64,000 bases of DNA from Allopusillimonas ginsengisoli (GCA_005239165.1 RAPG01000001.1:1-64000), one strand, 5' to 3'; positions 25,119 through 35,393 are shown, counted from the first letter of the stretch. Program-made: numbers and translations. The notes: generated by a model from the letters alone, not told the origin.

Positions 25119-28100
25119 TTAAATGCTGACGACGACGGTATGCCGTCCGCCATCTATGGGCAGAAGCACCCGTCCTTGTGAGCATTCAAGAACGAGGTCG
25201 TCGCTGTGCGCAAACGTTACGCCGTTACCCAGGCCGCTGCGATGCTCCACAATAATGCGGTAGTGAGTGTCCTCCAGATGCAGACGCGCTTCGAACCCCA
25301 GCCAGGCGGCTGGAATGCAGGGCGAAACAGCCACACAGCGCCCTTCTCGCTGCAGACCAAGTATGCCCTCAATTCCCGCACGATACATCCAGGCGGCCGA
25401 ACCGGTATACCACGTCCAGCCACCTCGTCCCAGGTGCGGAGCCACTGAATACACATCGGCAGCGACCACATAGGGCTCAACCCGGTAACGCTCCACCTCT
25501 TCGGGAGAGCGGGCGTGGTTAATCGGGTTAAGCAATGAAAACAGACCAGCAGCCCTGTCGCCATCGCCCTGTCGCGCGTAAGCGAGTACCGCCCACAGCG
25601 CGGCATGCGTATACTGCCCGCCGTTTTCGCGCAAACCGGGAGGATAGCCCTTGATATAGCCCGGATCATGAGTGGGGCTGTCAAAAGGTGGAGTGAACAG
25701 TTCAGCCAGTCTGTCATCATGGCGCACCAGCATCTGATCGAAACTCTTCATGGCCATGGCTGTCCGATCGGCATTCGCCGTTTCCGACAGTACTGCCCAC
25801 GATTGTGCTATTGAATCTATCTGACACGCTTCGCTGCCGGTTGAGCCCAGCCAGGTGCCATCATCAAACGTTGCGCGACGGTACCACTTTCCATCCCAGG
25901 CATGAGTCTCGATGGCCTTGGCGAGGTCGTCGGCATGTTCGCGCCACCGCTCGGCGCGACCCGGATCGCGCTCGCGAATCAAAGGTTCAAATAGCGCAAG
26001 CGTGCGCAGTAACAGCCACCCCAGCCACACACTTTCACCACGTCCAAGCTCACCCACACGGCTCATACCGTCGTTCCAGTCGCCCGTGCCCATCAGGGGC
26101 AAGCCGTGCTCTCCCGTCAGGTCCATGCTCAAATCCAGGCCACGGGCACAGTGTTCAAACAGCGAAGCCGTCTGGGAACTAAGCGCAGGCTGAAAGAACG
26201 CGTCGTGCTCACCATCGAGCAGCTCAGGCCCCTCCAGAAAAGGCAGGGGCTCGTCCAGCACTGCCTCATCACCACTGCGCAAAACATAACTGGCTGCTGC
26301 GTACGCCAGCCAGACCTTGTCATCAGAAATGCGAGTACGCACTCCCTGGCCCGATTGCGGCAACCACCAGTGCTGCACGTCACCCTCTGCAAACTGGCGG
26401 GAAGCCGCCCGCAAAAGCTGTGCCCGTGCCGCATCAGGCATACTGAACATGAGTGCCATGCTGTCTTGCAACTGATCACGAAACCCGTAGGCGCCACTGG
26501 CCTGATAAAAAGCTGAACGGGCCCACATGCGACAGGCGATGGTCTGATACTGCAACCAGCCATTTAACATCAGGTCCATGGCGCGATCGGGCGTCTTTAC
26601 CAGTATGGTGCCCAGGATTCTCTCCCAGTTAGCCTTGACCTCGGCCAGCACAGCATCCAGATCAGCATCACGATAATGGGCCACCCATTTCCGTGCCTCG
26701 TCTTCCGAATCAGCCTGCCCCAGCAAGGCGACCAGTTCGACTGTTTCGCCACTCTCAAGCCAGACTTCGCACTGCAGCGCAGAGCATGGATCCAGAGCTG
26801 CTCCGCAGCGGCCTGAAAGCGTGTCGACACTGACCAGGGCCAGCGGTGCAGCAATGTTGCCGTTGTCGCCCAGAAACTCGCGGCGATCAGCAGTCCACGC
26901 ACTTTGAACACCCCGCAGGTCGGCAAACGCAATGCGTCCCGGATTGTTGAGACTCCATGGGTTTCGGGCAAACATCGCACCGGTCACTGCATCCATAGAG
27001 GTAATGAGAAATGGCGCTGTGACAGCCCGCGCGCTGCCCAGCACCCACTCCGCATACGCCGTAAAGGACAGCCGGCGGCGCTGCTCTGACTTGTTGGTCA
27101 GGGTCAGCCTGGAAATTTTTATGGGATCATTCCATGGCACATATTGCAGCAAGGTCGACGCGATTTGCTCGTGCTCATGTTCAAACACACTGTATCCGTG
27201 ACCGTGACGGGCGATATAGGTCGTGTGGTGGCGAATCGGCGCAGCGGTGGGGCTCCAGACATCACCGTTATTCTTGTCACACAAATAAAACACCTCACCA
27301 GGCGGATCTTGTACAGGGTCGTTGGACCAGGGCGTCAGTTGGTTGTTTTGACTGTTGCCCGCCCACGTATAGCCACCGCCCTCTGCGGACACCTGGAAAC
27401 CAAAGCCCGAGTTTGCGATGACGTTAATCCAGGGCACCGGCGTTGTACGCGCGGCATCAAGCGTGATGACGTACTCTTTGCCATCCAGACCAAAGCCGCC
27501 CAGACCATTGTCATACTCAAGTACAGAGCCCCGCACAACCCTGGCTGTGCCAGCAGTCTCCGCGGAGGATGCAGCAGCAGACCGCTGTCTGGCTATACGG
27601 GTATCAGCCATGGCCGCAGCCAGACGCGACGTCGTCGCCTTCGCCTCGGTACTGGCGCGGGGCGAAGACTCGGCGATGCGACCGAGTTGTTCCGCCACCA
27701 GACCGTGGCGTGCCACCAGGACAATTCGGGCGACAGACTGAATCAACTCCCGTGCTTTTATATCCATCAGATCTGCGCGCAGGGAGTAAACCGTACCTTT
27801 TGTGGATGAGTCGCCATGCCCGCGCCGTGCCTGGCTGCTGCGTATCGCTGTCTCGAGTTCATTCTGCAAATTTTGCACATACGATGATGCACGCTCGTTA
27901 ATGATGACCAGGTCCACTAACAAGCCCTTGATGCGCCAATATTCATGAGCGCGCAGCAGCTGTCTGATCAGCGGCATATCCTCAACGTCATCAATACGAA
28001 CCAACACGATAGGCTGATCGCCAGAGATGCCATGAGGCCACAGGCCAGACTGGCTCCCCGCTCCACGCACAATCTGGTCTGAGGCGACTCTGAAACGGGA

Positions 28101-31100
28101 ATCAGGATATAGCAAGGGGGCAGCCAACTGTTGAAAGCAAGCGGCTTCTTCCGCCTGAACGCCCAAGTGACGCAGTTGCACCTGCGCTTGCGTCCAGGCG
28201 AGTGTCTTGGCCCGGTCGAAGGCACTGTGATCGTGATGAATGTCAATCAGATCGAGCAGCGCATCACGCGTCGGAGCGACAAGTGTCCAGAATGCCACTC
28301 GCACCACCCGCCCCGGTTTGACGCGCACACAACAGCGCAACGAAAACACCGGGTCGAGCACCGTGCCAACTGTATCTGACAGTGCTTGCCCGCGAATGAT
28401 ACAGTCGGGCACAACGCCGTTGTCACACCGGTCAAGAAAACGAGCGCGGTCTGTTTCATACTGTAGGGGTTCAGTGATGTCGCCTTCCACCACTGCAAAA
28501 TGGGCGGCCCAGACGGCGGGCTCATCAGGTGTACGCGGCCGACGGGTCGCGATAAGCGCTCCGAACTCAGTCAGATATTCAGTTACCACGAACAGTTTAG
28601 AAAAGGCCGGGTGGGCGTTGTCGGCTGCCGGCTCGGCCAGTACCAGCTCAGAATACGAGGTAAGTTCCACATCGCGCGGTCTGCGCCCACTGTTAACCAG
28701 TGATACACGCCTGACTTCTCCGTCATCTTCGCCTGACACAACAATCTGCGTAGACGTGGCGAGCGAGCCATCACGATGTATGAAGTCGGCTTTGTCTTCG
28801 GTAAAGTCGACCCGCATACGCACAGTACCTATGCTATTGGGATCCGGCGCAGACGACCAGACCGTGCCACGCTGCATATCGCGCATGAAAATAAAGGAGC
28901 CCCAGTGGTCTCGTGTCGGATCCGGGCGCCAGCGCGTAATAGCAATATTTCCCCAGCGGCTGAAGCCCCCGCCAGCGGCCGTCAGCATGACGGTGTAACG
29001 TCCGTTGGCCAACATATGAACGGGGGGTGGTCCGGGAGGCAGACGGTCAAAACGCCGCGTGGTCACAGCCGCCACATCTGTGGGAGCAAAAGAAGCCTTT
29101 ACCTCTTCGGCGCGGGGGTGTGCGACCGCAACATCACGCGGCACGCGCTCCTGCAGTAGCAGCTCGCAGGCTTGTATCATGGGCTCACGGTGAAATCGTT
29201 TGCGCATCTGACCATCGAGTACGGCATTGGCAAGAGCAACAATCGTCATGCCCTGATGGTGGGCCATGAAGCTGCGCACAATCGCCACGGTCTGCTCTTC
29301 ACTGAGACGCGCGGGGGTATAGTCAAGCGCCTCATGAAATCCATAACGCCCTAAGGCTCCTTCGTTCGCAAGCCGCTGGTAGTTTTTACGTGCGCTTTCA
29401 GGGTCGACCATGGCGGCCAGCCCCGTCGCGTAAGGGGCGATTACTTTGTCCTGAGACAAGCCGCGTTTAAGACCCAGCCCTGGCACGCCAAAATTGTAAT
29501 ACTGGTAGGTGAACTCCATATCGCGGGCATTGAAGGCAGACTCTGAAATGCCCCAGGGTATGCCGAGTAACGCGCCGTAGTCTTGCTGGCGTTGCACAAT
29601 AAGCTGGCTGGTCTGCTCAAGCAGGCTGCCGGAAGGCGCGCGCATGATGAGGGATGGCATGAGGTATTCAAACATCGACCCCGACCACGATATTAGCGCT
29701 GACCCACGCCCTACTGGCGTTGCGATCCGGCCCAGACGCAACCAATGTCGGGTTTGCACATCGCCTTTGGCAATGGCAAAAAGACTGGCTAGCCTGGACT
29801 CTGACGCCAGCAGATCATAGCAACTGCCATCAAGGCTATTGTCTGCCAGCGAATAGCCAATGGACAATAGCTTACGGTCTGGGTCGAGCAAAAATGAGAA
29901 ATCCATCTCAAGAGCCATTTCACGTGCACAGTGCGCGATGGCTTTCAGTCGTGTGTCCAGCGCCGCTGCTTTCTTCGCCGCTTCTATGTCGGTCTCGTGT
30001 TCTCTCACGGCTTCTTGCAACGCTGTAATCCAGAACAGCAGCTCGGCCGAGTCGTCGTCAGCCACAGTCGGCACAAATGTGTTCGCTGAGCGGGCCGCCT
30101 TGTCACACAGCCGGCCAAGCACAGGCAGCAATACTGGCAAGGGAATCGATCCCTTCAACTGCACTTCCAGTTCTTCCAGGATCACCTCAAGTTTTCGCGG
30201 CCTGTCCCCGCCGGCACCAGGAAGCTGCAACAAGGCTTCGCGCGCCAGCGCCAGATTATCTGCCAGCCCGTTGCGGGCACAGGGTGCTACAGCCTTGCCA
30301 ACCCACTCGTCGCACGCATTGGCCAAGGTTATCAAGTGGCCGGCCAGGTTACCGCTGTCCACCGACGATACATACGCGGGGTCCAGCACACGCATGTCAT
30401 CTGTCGCATACCAGTTAAAGAAATGCCCGTTATGGCGCTGCAGTTTTGCCATGGTACCCAGCGTGGCCTCCAGTCGCTCAACCGTACGCACCGTACCAGC
30501 CCAGCCGAAGTCGCGAGCGGCCACAGCAGAAAGCAGATACATCCCCATATTGGTGGGCGACGTACGACGGGCCAGTTCAGGCCTTGGAGTCTCCTGAAAA
30601 TTATCAGGTGGCAGCCAGGAATCATCTGCCGTAACAAAGACCTCAAAATAACGCCAGGTGCGTCGTGCTGTGAGACGCAAAGATGCGGCAGTTGGTGCTT
30701 GCAAGACCAGTTGCGCAGCCAGCGAACGCGGAAGGCTGACCCACCATGCGCAGGCCGGCGCGGCCAGCCATGCAAGGGTAAATGTCAGCACCAGTGGCCA
30801 TGACATTGGCTCAAACGCCAGCACACCCATCGCCATGACCAGAACAATCACAAGACTGGGCCACATCCAGCGATAGAAGCCGGCAAGGCCCAGGCGCACA
30901 CCACCCGCCGACTGGGCCGCCGTCGTCCATTCGAGCATATGACGATGCGTCACGAACGTACGCCAAAGAGTGCGGCTAATGGCGTCAGTCATCTTCCATG
31001 CCGTATCAGGCAACAAGATCAGAGACAGCACAACCTGTTCGCAGGCCAGAGCAATGTCATTGCCAAATACAAGCAGGCGATTGCGCAAAAGTATGCCGCC

Positions 31101-33713
31101 ACGCCGTGAGAACACCGAAAAAAACGGGGGCATCAGGGCCGGGATCAGCAGGTACAGGAGTATAAGCAGCGTAGCCAGCAGCGCAGTGGGCAGCGGCAGC
31201 AACCACGCCGCGCCCAGCGCGAACAAGGTCAGAGGCGCCCGTGTCGAACGCCGAAGATTGTCAAACATTTTCCCTCGACCCACCGCTGGCACCGCATAAC
31301 CGCCATCATGCCGCACAAACAGCCATGGCAGCAGCTGCCAGTCGCCGCGTGTCCAGCGGTGCAGACGCTTGGACGCCACGTCGTAGCGGCTCGGGAAAGC
31401 CTCAACCACTTCTATATCTGAAGCCAGACCAGCACGAGCAAAAACACCTTCAAACAGATCATGACTTAGCATGGTGTTATCAGGTACGCGTCCTGCCAGG
31501 GCCAGTTCAAAGGCATCGATGTCATAAATGCCTTTTCCGGTGTACGACCCTTCACCAAAAAGATCTTGGTACACATCAGATACGGCGGCTGCATAAGGAT
31601 CCAGGCCCGCCGGGCTGGAATACAGACGCTGGTATGCAGAGCCTTCCCGGCGCATGGGCAGTGAAGGCGTAACACGAGGCTGAAGAATGGCATGTCCGTG
31701 GATCACACGTTTGAGTGTCGGATCGGATGCGGCTGGCACAACACTGGGCCAGTTCAGAGGGTGTGCCATTTTCCCGACCAGCCTTTGGGCAGCATCACGC
31801 GGCAGGCGCGTGTCGGAATCAAGTGTTATGACATACCGCACACCAACGGGCACCCGCTGTGACAAACCGTCTACGGGCACATACGTCGTGTCGACTGCAC
31901 CGCGTAACAGACGGTTCAGCTCATGCAGTTTTCCGCGCTTGCGCTCCCATCCCATCCACTTTCCTTCGCCAGCGTTATAGCGACGGCTACGATGCAACAA
32001 GAGAAACCGGCTTCCTGCCGGTCCTGGTCCGTATTTCTGGTTCAACGTCGTTATGGCTGCTGCCCCCGCCGCAAGAATTTCAATATCGGCTGGAGTCGTT
32101 GGCGTGTCGGTGTCCATACCGTCCGTCAACAAGGCATACGTCAAATCACCACCGCTACCAGAGAGGTAATGCACTTCAAGGGTTTCAATGTCTGCCAGCA
32201 GATCTGGCTTGCTGCTAAGCAATGTAGGCACCGCAACCAGCGTACGACACTGTTCGGGCACGCCCTGCGTCAAATCAAGGCCTGGCAACACCGCAGCGCC
32301 GACACTCCAGGTCACCACACGATTGATCAGTGCTGTAACAAACTCTGTGAGTGGAATAAACCCCAGTGCGAGAAAAAGCCCTAACTCACCCAGAGAAACG
32401 CCGCTTCCCTTCCACGCCCACACGACAAGCCCGGTAAATAACGCGCTGACTCCCAGAATTGCGCCCAGATATCCGGCTATGCCACAGCGGATCGTCAGTC
32501 GGCTCAGGCGCAGGCGCCAGTCGGGCGCGTAAGACAGCGCCGCCTCCAGCGCATCGCGGCCTTCAGCGATAAGGTAATAGCCGGGGTCGGCACGACGTTC
32601 TCTTTCTTTGGCAAGTCTGTTCGTACTCACATCTTGCGCGGCTGCGTCCAGCACGGCCTGGACCACGTCTATCTCGCTGACGCCTGAACCGCGAGCAAGC
32701 TGCTCTATCGCTTTGCGGTACAGATCACGTGTGGCGAAATCCATGGCCGCAAAAGCACTGCCCTGGCGCAACTTCTCGTCAACCAGACTCACACTTTCAA
32801 ACCAGTCGGCCCAGTCCATGTCTGAGATCAAACGCATACTGGTGATAATGTTGCGTACGCTGACGTTGGACGCCCCTTGCCGCTGCTGCGCTTTCTGCAC
32901 GACGGCATCAACAGAACTGCCCTGCTGCACCAGATGCTGTTCAAGCCAGTCAAGCGCCGGGGTTTTATCCGGATCCAGATTACGCAGCCGTTTGGCTAAC
33001 TGAGCGGCAAAGACATAAGACAACGCGTCGTAGTCACGTCTTAGCGCATTCAAGTCAGAGGGGGTGTCATCCTCTGCAGCCTTTAGCAGGCGATTAGCCA
33101 GTTCGTCGGCTTCTACCCTGGCTTTGCGGGCCGCTCCCAGCTCGTCGGCCAGACGGCGCAAATTCTCGACAAGAACAATACGCAGCGTAATGGCGATTGC
33201 CCATAATTCACCAATGGTCAGCGGCTGCACTGCCTGGTAGGCCGCAATGAAGCTGGCCATGGAACTGGGATCAAAATTGCTGTCAGTGTGCGCGACAAAC
33301 GCCCACGCAATACCCAATACCCGCGGATAGCCTTCGAAAGGCCCGGTGGCCAGCTTGGGCAGCTGCCGATAAAAGCCGGGTGGCAAGTCTCTGCGAATCT
33401 GGCGAATCTGCTCTTCGACCACATGATAATTGTCGAGCAGCCATTCTGCCGCTGGTTCAACACCATTTCCGTTCTCAAGCTCGGCAGCGCTCGCGCGATA
33501 CGCATCCAGCAGCACGGTGGCATTCTGGTCCAAACGTTTAGACAAAGAAAGTACACGCGGCGGACGCTGCGCTACCGTCTGGGCGACGGCAAGCCCGTGC
33601 GCGTGTTGCCAAAGCCGCTCTGCACCAAAGAGTTCATTTCTGACAGGTGTTCTGTCATTCCAGGGCGAAGCAGAAGATCTACGCGTACGCAGGAAGAAAG
33701 ACGCGATTTTCAT
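25119..33713 (-). CDS. ndvB: Cyclic beta-1,2-glucan synthase (NdvB/Cgs)
   Basis: The 2864-residue inner-membrane enzyme builds cyclic beta-1,2-glucans of the periplasm. The N-terminal region is soluble and helical. Membrane segments lie near residues 411-437, 445-465, 828-865 and 948-990. The GT84 glycosyltransferase lies between, with ITLDSDTRLPRDAAQRLVGK near 630. Two carbohydrate-binding and phosphorylase-like parts follow; the GH94 catalytic acid is in GTGDWNDGMSRVGELGRG near 2546, with the conserved WYTGSAAWMYRAG after it. The length matches Brucella and Agrobacterium synthases. ATG 33713 is the first ATG; a TTG lies at 33737. The gene stands alone, without ndvA or a glucan-modifying gene beside it. 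Such glucans act in osmoadaptation and host interaction in alphaproteobacteria. Confidence 0.93.
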   Translation of the reverse strand: MKIASFFLRTRRSSASPWNDRTPVRNELFGAERLWQHAHGLAVAQTVAQRPPRVLSLSKRLDQNATVLLDAYRASAAELENGNGVEPAAEWLLDNYHVVEEQIRQIRRDLPPGFYRQLPKLATGPFEGYPRVLGIAWAFVAHTDSNFDPSSMASFIAAYQAVQPLTIGELWAIAITLRIVLVENLRRLADELGAARKARVEADELANRLLKAAEDDTPSDLNALRRDYDALSYVFAAQLAKRLRNLDPDKTPALDWLEQHLVQQGSSVDAVVQKAQQRQGASNVSVRNIITSMRLISDMDWADWFESVSLVDEKLRQGSAFAAMDFATRDLYRKAIEQLARGSGVSEIDVVQAVLDAAAQDVSTNRLAKERERRADPGYYLIAEGRDALEAALSYAPDWRLRLSRLTIRCGIAGYLGAILGVSALFTGLVVWAWKGSGVSLGELGLFLALGFIPLTEFVTALINRVVTWSVGAAVLPGLDLTQGVPEQCRTLVAVPTLLSSKPDLLADIETLEVHYLSGSGGDLTYALLTDGMDTDTPTTPADIEILAAGAAAITTLNQKYGPGPAGSRFLLLHRSRRYNAGEGKWMGWERKRGKLHELNRLLRGAVDTTYVPVDGLSQRVPVGVRYVITLDSDTRLPRDAAQRLVGKMAHPLNWPSVVPAASDPTLKRVIHGHAILQPRVTPSLPMRREGSAYQRLYSSPAGLDPYAAAVSDVYQDLFGEGSYTGKGIYDIDAFELALAGRVPDNTMLSHDLFEGVFARAGLASDIEVVEAFPSRYDVASKRLHRWTRGDWQLLPWLFVRHDGGYAVPAVGRGKMFDNLRRSTRAPLTLFALGAAWLLPLPTALLATLLILLYLLIPALMPPFFSVFSRRGGILLRNRLLVFGNDIALACEQVVLSLILLPDTAWKMTDAISRTLWRTFVTHRHMLEWTTAAQSAGGVRLGLAGFYRWMWPSLVIVLVMAMGVLAFEPMSWPLVLTFTLAWLAAPACAWWVSLPRSLAAQLVLQAPTAASLRLTARRTWRYFEVFVTADDSWLPPDNFQETPRPELARRTSPTNMGMYLLSAVAARDFGWAGTVRTVERLEATLGTMAKLQRHNGHFFNWYATDDMRVLDPAYVSSVDSGNLAGHLITLANACDEWVGKAVAPCARNGLADNLALAREALLQLPGAGGDRPRKLEVILEELEVQLKGSIPLPVLLPVLGRLCDKAARSANTFVPTVADDDSAELLFWITALQEAVREHETDIEAAKKAAALDTRLKAIAHCAREMALEMDFSFLLDPDRKLLSIGYSLADNSLDGSCYDLLASESRLASLFAIAKGDVQTRHWLRLGRIATPVGRGSALISWSGSMFEYLMPSLIMRAPSGSLLEQTSQLIVQRQQDYGALLGIPWGISESAFNARDMEFTYQYYNFGVPGLGLKRGLSQDKVIAPYATGLAAMVDPESARKNYQRLANEGALGRYGFHEALDYTPARLSEEQTVAIVRSFMAHHQGMTIVALANAVLDGQMRKRFHREPMIQACELLLQERVPRDVAVAHPRAEEVKASFAPTDVAAVTTRRFDRLPPGPPPVHMLANGRYTVMLTAAGGGFSRWGNIAITRWRPDPTRDHWGSFIFMRDMQRGTVWSSAPDPNSIGTVRMRVDFTEDKADFIHRDGSLATSTQIVVSGEDDGEVRRVSLVNSGRRPRDVELTSYSELVLAEPAADNAHPAFSKLFVVTEYLTEFGALIATRRPRTPDEPAVWAAHFAVVEGDITEPLQYETDRARFLDRCDNGVVPDCIIRGQALSDTVGTVLDPVFSLRCCVRVKPGRVVRVAFWTLVAPTRDALLDLIDIHHDHSAFDRAKTLAWTQAQVQLRHLGVQAEEAACFQQLAAPLLYPDSRFRVASDQIVRGAGSQSGLWPHGISGDQPIVLVRIDDVEDMPLIRQLLRAHEYWRIKGLLVDLVIINERASSYVQNLQNELETAIRSSQARRGHGDSSTKGTVYSLRADLMDIKARELIQSVARIVLVARHGLVAEQLGRIAESSPRASTEAKATTSRLAAAMADTRIARQRSAAASSAETAGTARVVRGSVLEYDNGLGGFGLDGKEYVITLDAARTTPVPWINVIANSGFGFQVSAEGGGYTWAGNSQNNQLTPWSNDPVQDPPGEVFYLCDKNNGDVWSPTAAPIRHHTTYIARHGHGYSVFEHEHEQIASTLLQYVPWNDPIKISRLTLTNKSEQRRRLSFTAYAEWVLGSARAVTAPFLITSMDAVTGAMFARNPWSLNNPGRIAFADLRGVQSAWTADRREFLGDNGNIAAPLALVSVDTLSGRCGAALDPCSALQCEVWLESGETVELVALLGQADSEDEARKWVAHYRDADLDAVLAEVKANWERILGTILVKTPDRAMDLMLNGWLQYQTIACRMWARSAFYQASGAYGFRDQLQDSMALMFSMPDAARAQLLRAASRQFAEGDVQHWWLPQSGQGVRTRISDDKVWLAYAAASYVLRSGDEAVLDEPLPFLEGPELLDGEHDAFFQPALSSQTASLFEHCARGLDLSMDLTGEHGLPLMGTGDWNDGMSRVGELGRGESVWLGWLLLRTLALFEPLIRERDPGRAERWREHADDLAKAIETHAWDGKWYRRATFDDGTWLGSTGSEACQIDSIAQSWAVLSETANADRTAMAMKSFDQMLVRHDDRLAELFTPPFDSPTHDPGYIKGYPPGLRENGGQYTHAALWAVLAYARQGDGDRAAGLFSLLNPINHARSPEEVERYRVEPYVVAADVYSVAPHLGRGGWTWYTGSAAWMYRAGIEGILGLQREGRCVAVSPCIPAAWLGFEARLHLEDTHYRIIVEHRSGLGNGVTFAHSDDLVLECSQGRVLLPIDGGRHTVVVSI

Positions 33714-33876
33714 GAGCAACGGGACAGCTACCTGCAACTGCCATCGTCACCGCGACAAAGCCGGCCGCGGGCAATTACCATGCATTGCTTAGTGATGGCT
33801 GCGGCCAAAAGCAGGAACAGATTGTTGATCGCGTGCTGATATACAGGCCATAACGGGCCTCCAAAAATAACAGCGT

Positions 33877-33886
33877 TTTGTACAAA
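33877..33886. promoter_or_regulatory. Short palindrome upstream of ndvB
   Basis: TTTGTACAAA is a perfect 10-bp palindrome; a second TTTTGTAC occurs at 33911-33918. Both lie in the AT-rich gap before the glucan synthase gene and after the QueF-like gene. A regulatory role is only a possibility. Confidence 0.25.
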
Positions 33887-33946
33887 CTACACTTATTCAG
33901 CATACTCGCATTTTGTACCGAGGTTGAGAATGTGCCCGGCTGACAC

Positions 33947-34354
33947 TTAGGGCCGGGCAATAACAACAGTACGCACTGTCTGGTTAAGGGCCGGCAGCAC
34001 AAAGCAGCCGTGTACTTTGACTTTGTGCCCGAGGGCCCGCATGCCGTCGCGGGCAACCACCTGAGTCAGCATTTCGACATCTCTTACCACAGGGTGGCCA
34101 ATAAACGCGCGTACATAGGCGTCAAGCGAAAACACTTCAAGAAACTGACCGTGGCTGCGATAACATATGCGCAGAAATGAACCCGGACCAGGGTTACCTG
34201 AGGCCGGGCACAGCTCAGGCAATTCGATGACATGCTCCTGGCGGGTGCGCATGGCCGGGTTGGGGTTGGCAATGGTTTTCAGTAGAGCGCCTGTTTCGGG
34301 GCAGCAGTAGCTTGTGGCCGGCGCTGGGATCTCGGTGTGATCAGAAATGTGCAT
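33947..34354 (-). CDS. QueF-like T-fold protein (7-deazapurine related)
   Basis: The 135-residue product aligns with the core of NADPH-dependent 7-cyano-7-deazaguanine reductase QueF: PELCPASGNPGPGSF against PEFTSLCPKTGQPDFAT, then RICYRSHGQFLEVFSLDAYV against YISYIPDEKMVESKSLKLYL. The Cys that forms the thioimide and the substrate-binding Glu appear to be kept. The catalytic Asp after the Cys is replaced by Gly and the conserved HED segment is absent. It may therefore not be a normal nitrile reductase. It lies just after a YhhQ/VUT-type transporter gene in the same direction, which supports a 7-deazapurine substrate. ATG 34354 was chosen; TTG 34378 is possible. Assignment is by eye and moderate. 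Confidence 0.55.
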   Translation of the reverse strand: MHISDHTEIPAPATSYCCPETGALLKTIANPNPAMRTRQEHVIELPELCPASGNPGPGSFLRICYRSHGQFLEVFSLDAYVRAFIGHPVVRDVEMLTQVVARDGMRALGHKVKVHGCFVLPALNQTVRTVVIARP

Positions 34355-34409
34355 GGGGTCGTGTTCAACGTAAATCAATAAAATCAGATATGCGGCCGCC
34401 CGGTCGGGC

Positions 34410-34985
34410 TCAGTACCTGTCGCAGACGGTTTTCACCGTCGCCGCCCGCCCGTCACGGATTGCCGCCCCTGCGCTCTCGCGCAAAGTAAAAACCGGGAGC
34501 CAGGCGATAATGGCGGCAATGACGTACTTGCCCAGGATGTCTGCAAAAATTATTTGTGCAAGAGTAAATGTGCTCAGTGCACCGGCGAAAGCCAGCATAG
34601 TGAACGCCAGGCTATCAAGTGGCACACTAACGGCGTTGCTGGCCAGTACGCGCGTATGCCAACGGTATGAACGCATTCGCTGAAAGATAGCGGTATCAGC
34701 CAGCTCGCCCACCATGATCGAAGCAAACGAGGCCATCAGCAGACGGGGATTTAGCCCCAGAACCATGCCGCATAAAGCATTTACGGCGACGGCCAGGCCT
34801 ATGCCTAGAAAAACGGTTGGCAGGCCGTAGCGGTGCAACTGGTCGCGCAGGGTGAATACTGCGGCAAAAAACACCGACCCCAGACTAAGCAGGCCAAAAC
34901 CTGGCAACGGCAAAAAATGATCAAGAAACACATTGGCGAGCAGCACCGAGCCTGCATAGGCGGCCAGCCAGCATAGACGAAACAC
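34410..34985 (-). CDS. VUT/YhhQ-family transporter, probable queuosine-precursor uptake
   Basis: This 191-residue integral membrane protein has about six hydrophobic segments (VLLANVFLDHFLPLPG, LLSLGSVFFAAVFTLRD, LGIGLAVAVNALCGMVLG, LLMASFASIMVGELADTAIF and others). The pattern of ANVF, TLRDQLHRYG, ASFASIMVGELADTAIF and NAVSVPLDS marks the YhhQ/VUT family (COG1738), whose E. coli member imports preQ0 and preQ1. The start is GTG 34985, six bases after AAAGGGG; the TTG just before it is too close to that site. It precedes the QueF-like gene by about 55 bases and is probably co-transcribed with it. Confidence 0.78.
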   Translation of the reverse strand: MFRLCWLAAYAGSVLLANVFLDHFLPLPGFGLLSLGSVFFAAVFTLRDQLHRYGLPTVFLGIGLAVAVNALCGMVLGLNPRLLMASFASIMVGELADTAIFQRMRSYRWHTRVLASNAVSVPLDSLAFTMLAFAGALSTFTLAQIIFADILGKYVIAAIIAWLPVFTLRESAGAAIRDGRAATVKTVCDRY

Positions 34986-35111
34986 CAATAACCCCTTTGT
35001 GCCACCACCAGAAAAACAGTCTGGCGCAGCAATGCGTAAAGGAATACGCGACTGATGGGCTTGACCCAGGCCGCGAAAAGCAAAAACTTTAAGGCATGAT
35101 GCTAAAAAAGA

Positions 35112-35137
35112 AAAGGCTCCCGATAGAGGGAGCCTTT
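35112..35137 (-). terminator. Rho-independent terminator of the 70-aa gene
   Basis: AAAGGCTCCC and GGGAGCCTTT form a 10-bp stem with a 6-base loop; on the minus strand TTCTTTTTT follows. A second GC hairpin (CCGCCC, GAGT, GGGCGG at 35148-35163) stands just before it on the same transcript. Confidence 0.9.
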
Positions 35138-35180
35138 AATCGCCGGACCGCCCGAGTGGGCGGCCCTGTACTACGATACC

Positions 35181-35393
35181 TTATGCGTGCGAGTAGCGCG
35201 AACCGTTGCGAGCCAGCGCCAGTTCGCCCATATAGCGTGCTGCAGCGCGGTCAGTTTTGTTAAGCGCCACCACAAAGGCCTTTGCCATGTATGCGAGACG
35301 TTTAGCTGCCCGGTTTTCAACGGCCCCAGGCGTAACCATGCCGACGGAAGCGCCACCAACCGTAGCCAATTTGTCGTATGCAATGTTTGCCAT
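35181..35393 (-). CDS. Small conserved-looking protein of unknown function (70 aa)
   Basis: I do not recognise this protein. AAGGG stands seven bases before the ATG, a perfect TATAAT lies upstream within a nested palindrome, and a strong terminator lies about 45 bases after the stop, so it is a real single-gene transcript. The sequence is soluble and rich in Ala, with a basic, amphipathic C-terminal half (RAAKRLAYMAKAFVVALNKT, AAARYMGELALARNGSRY). The length and layout recall stress-induced small proteins of Burkholderiales, but no family is claimed. Confidence 0.75.
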   Translation of the reverse strand: MANIAYDKLATVGGASVGMVTPGAVENRAAKRLAYMAKAFVVALNKTDRAAARYMGELALARNGSRYSHA

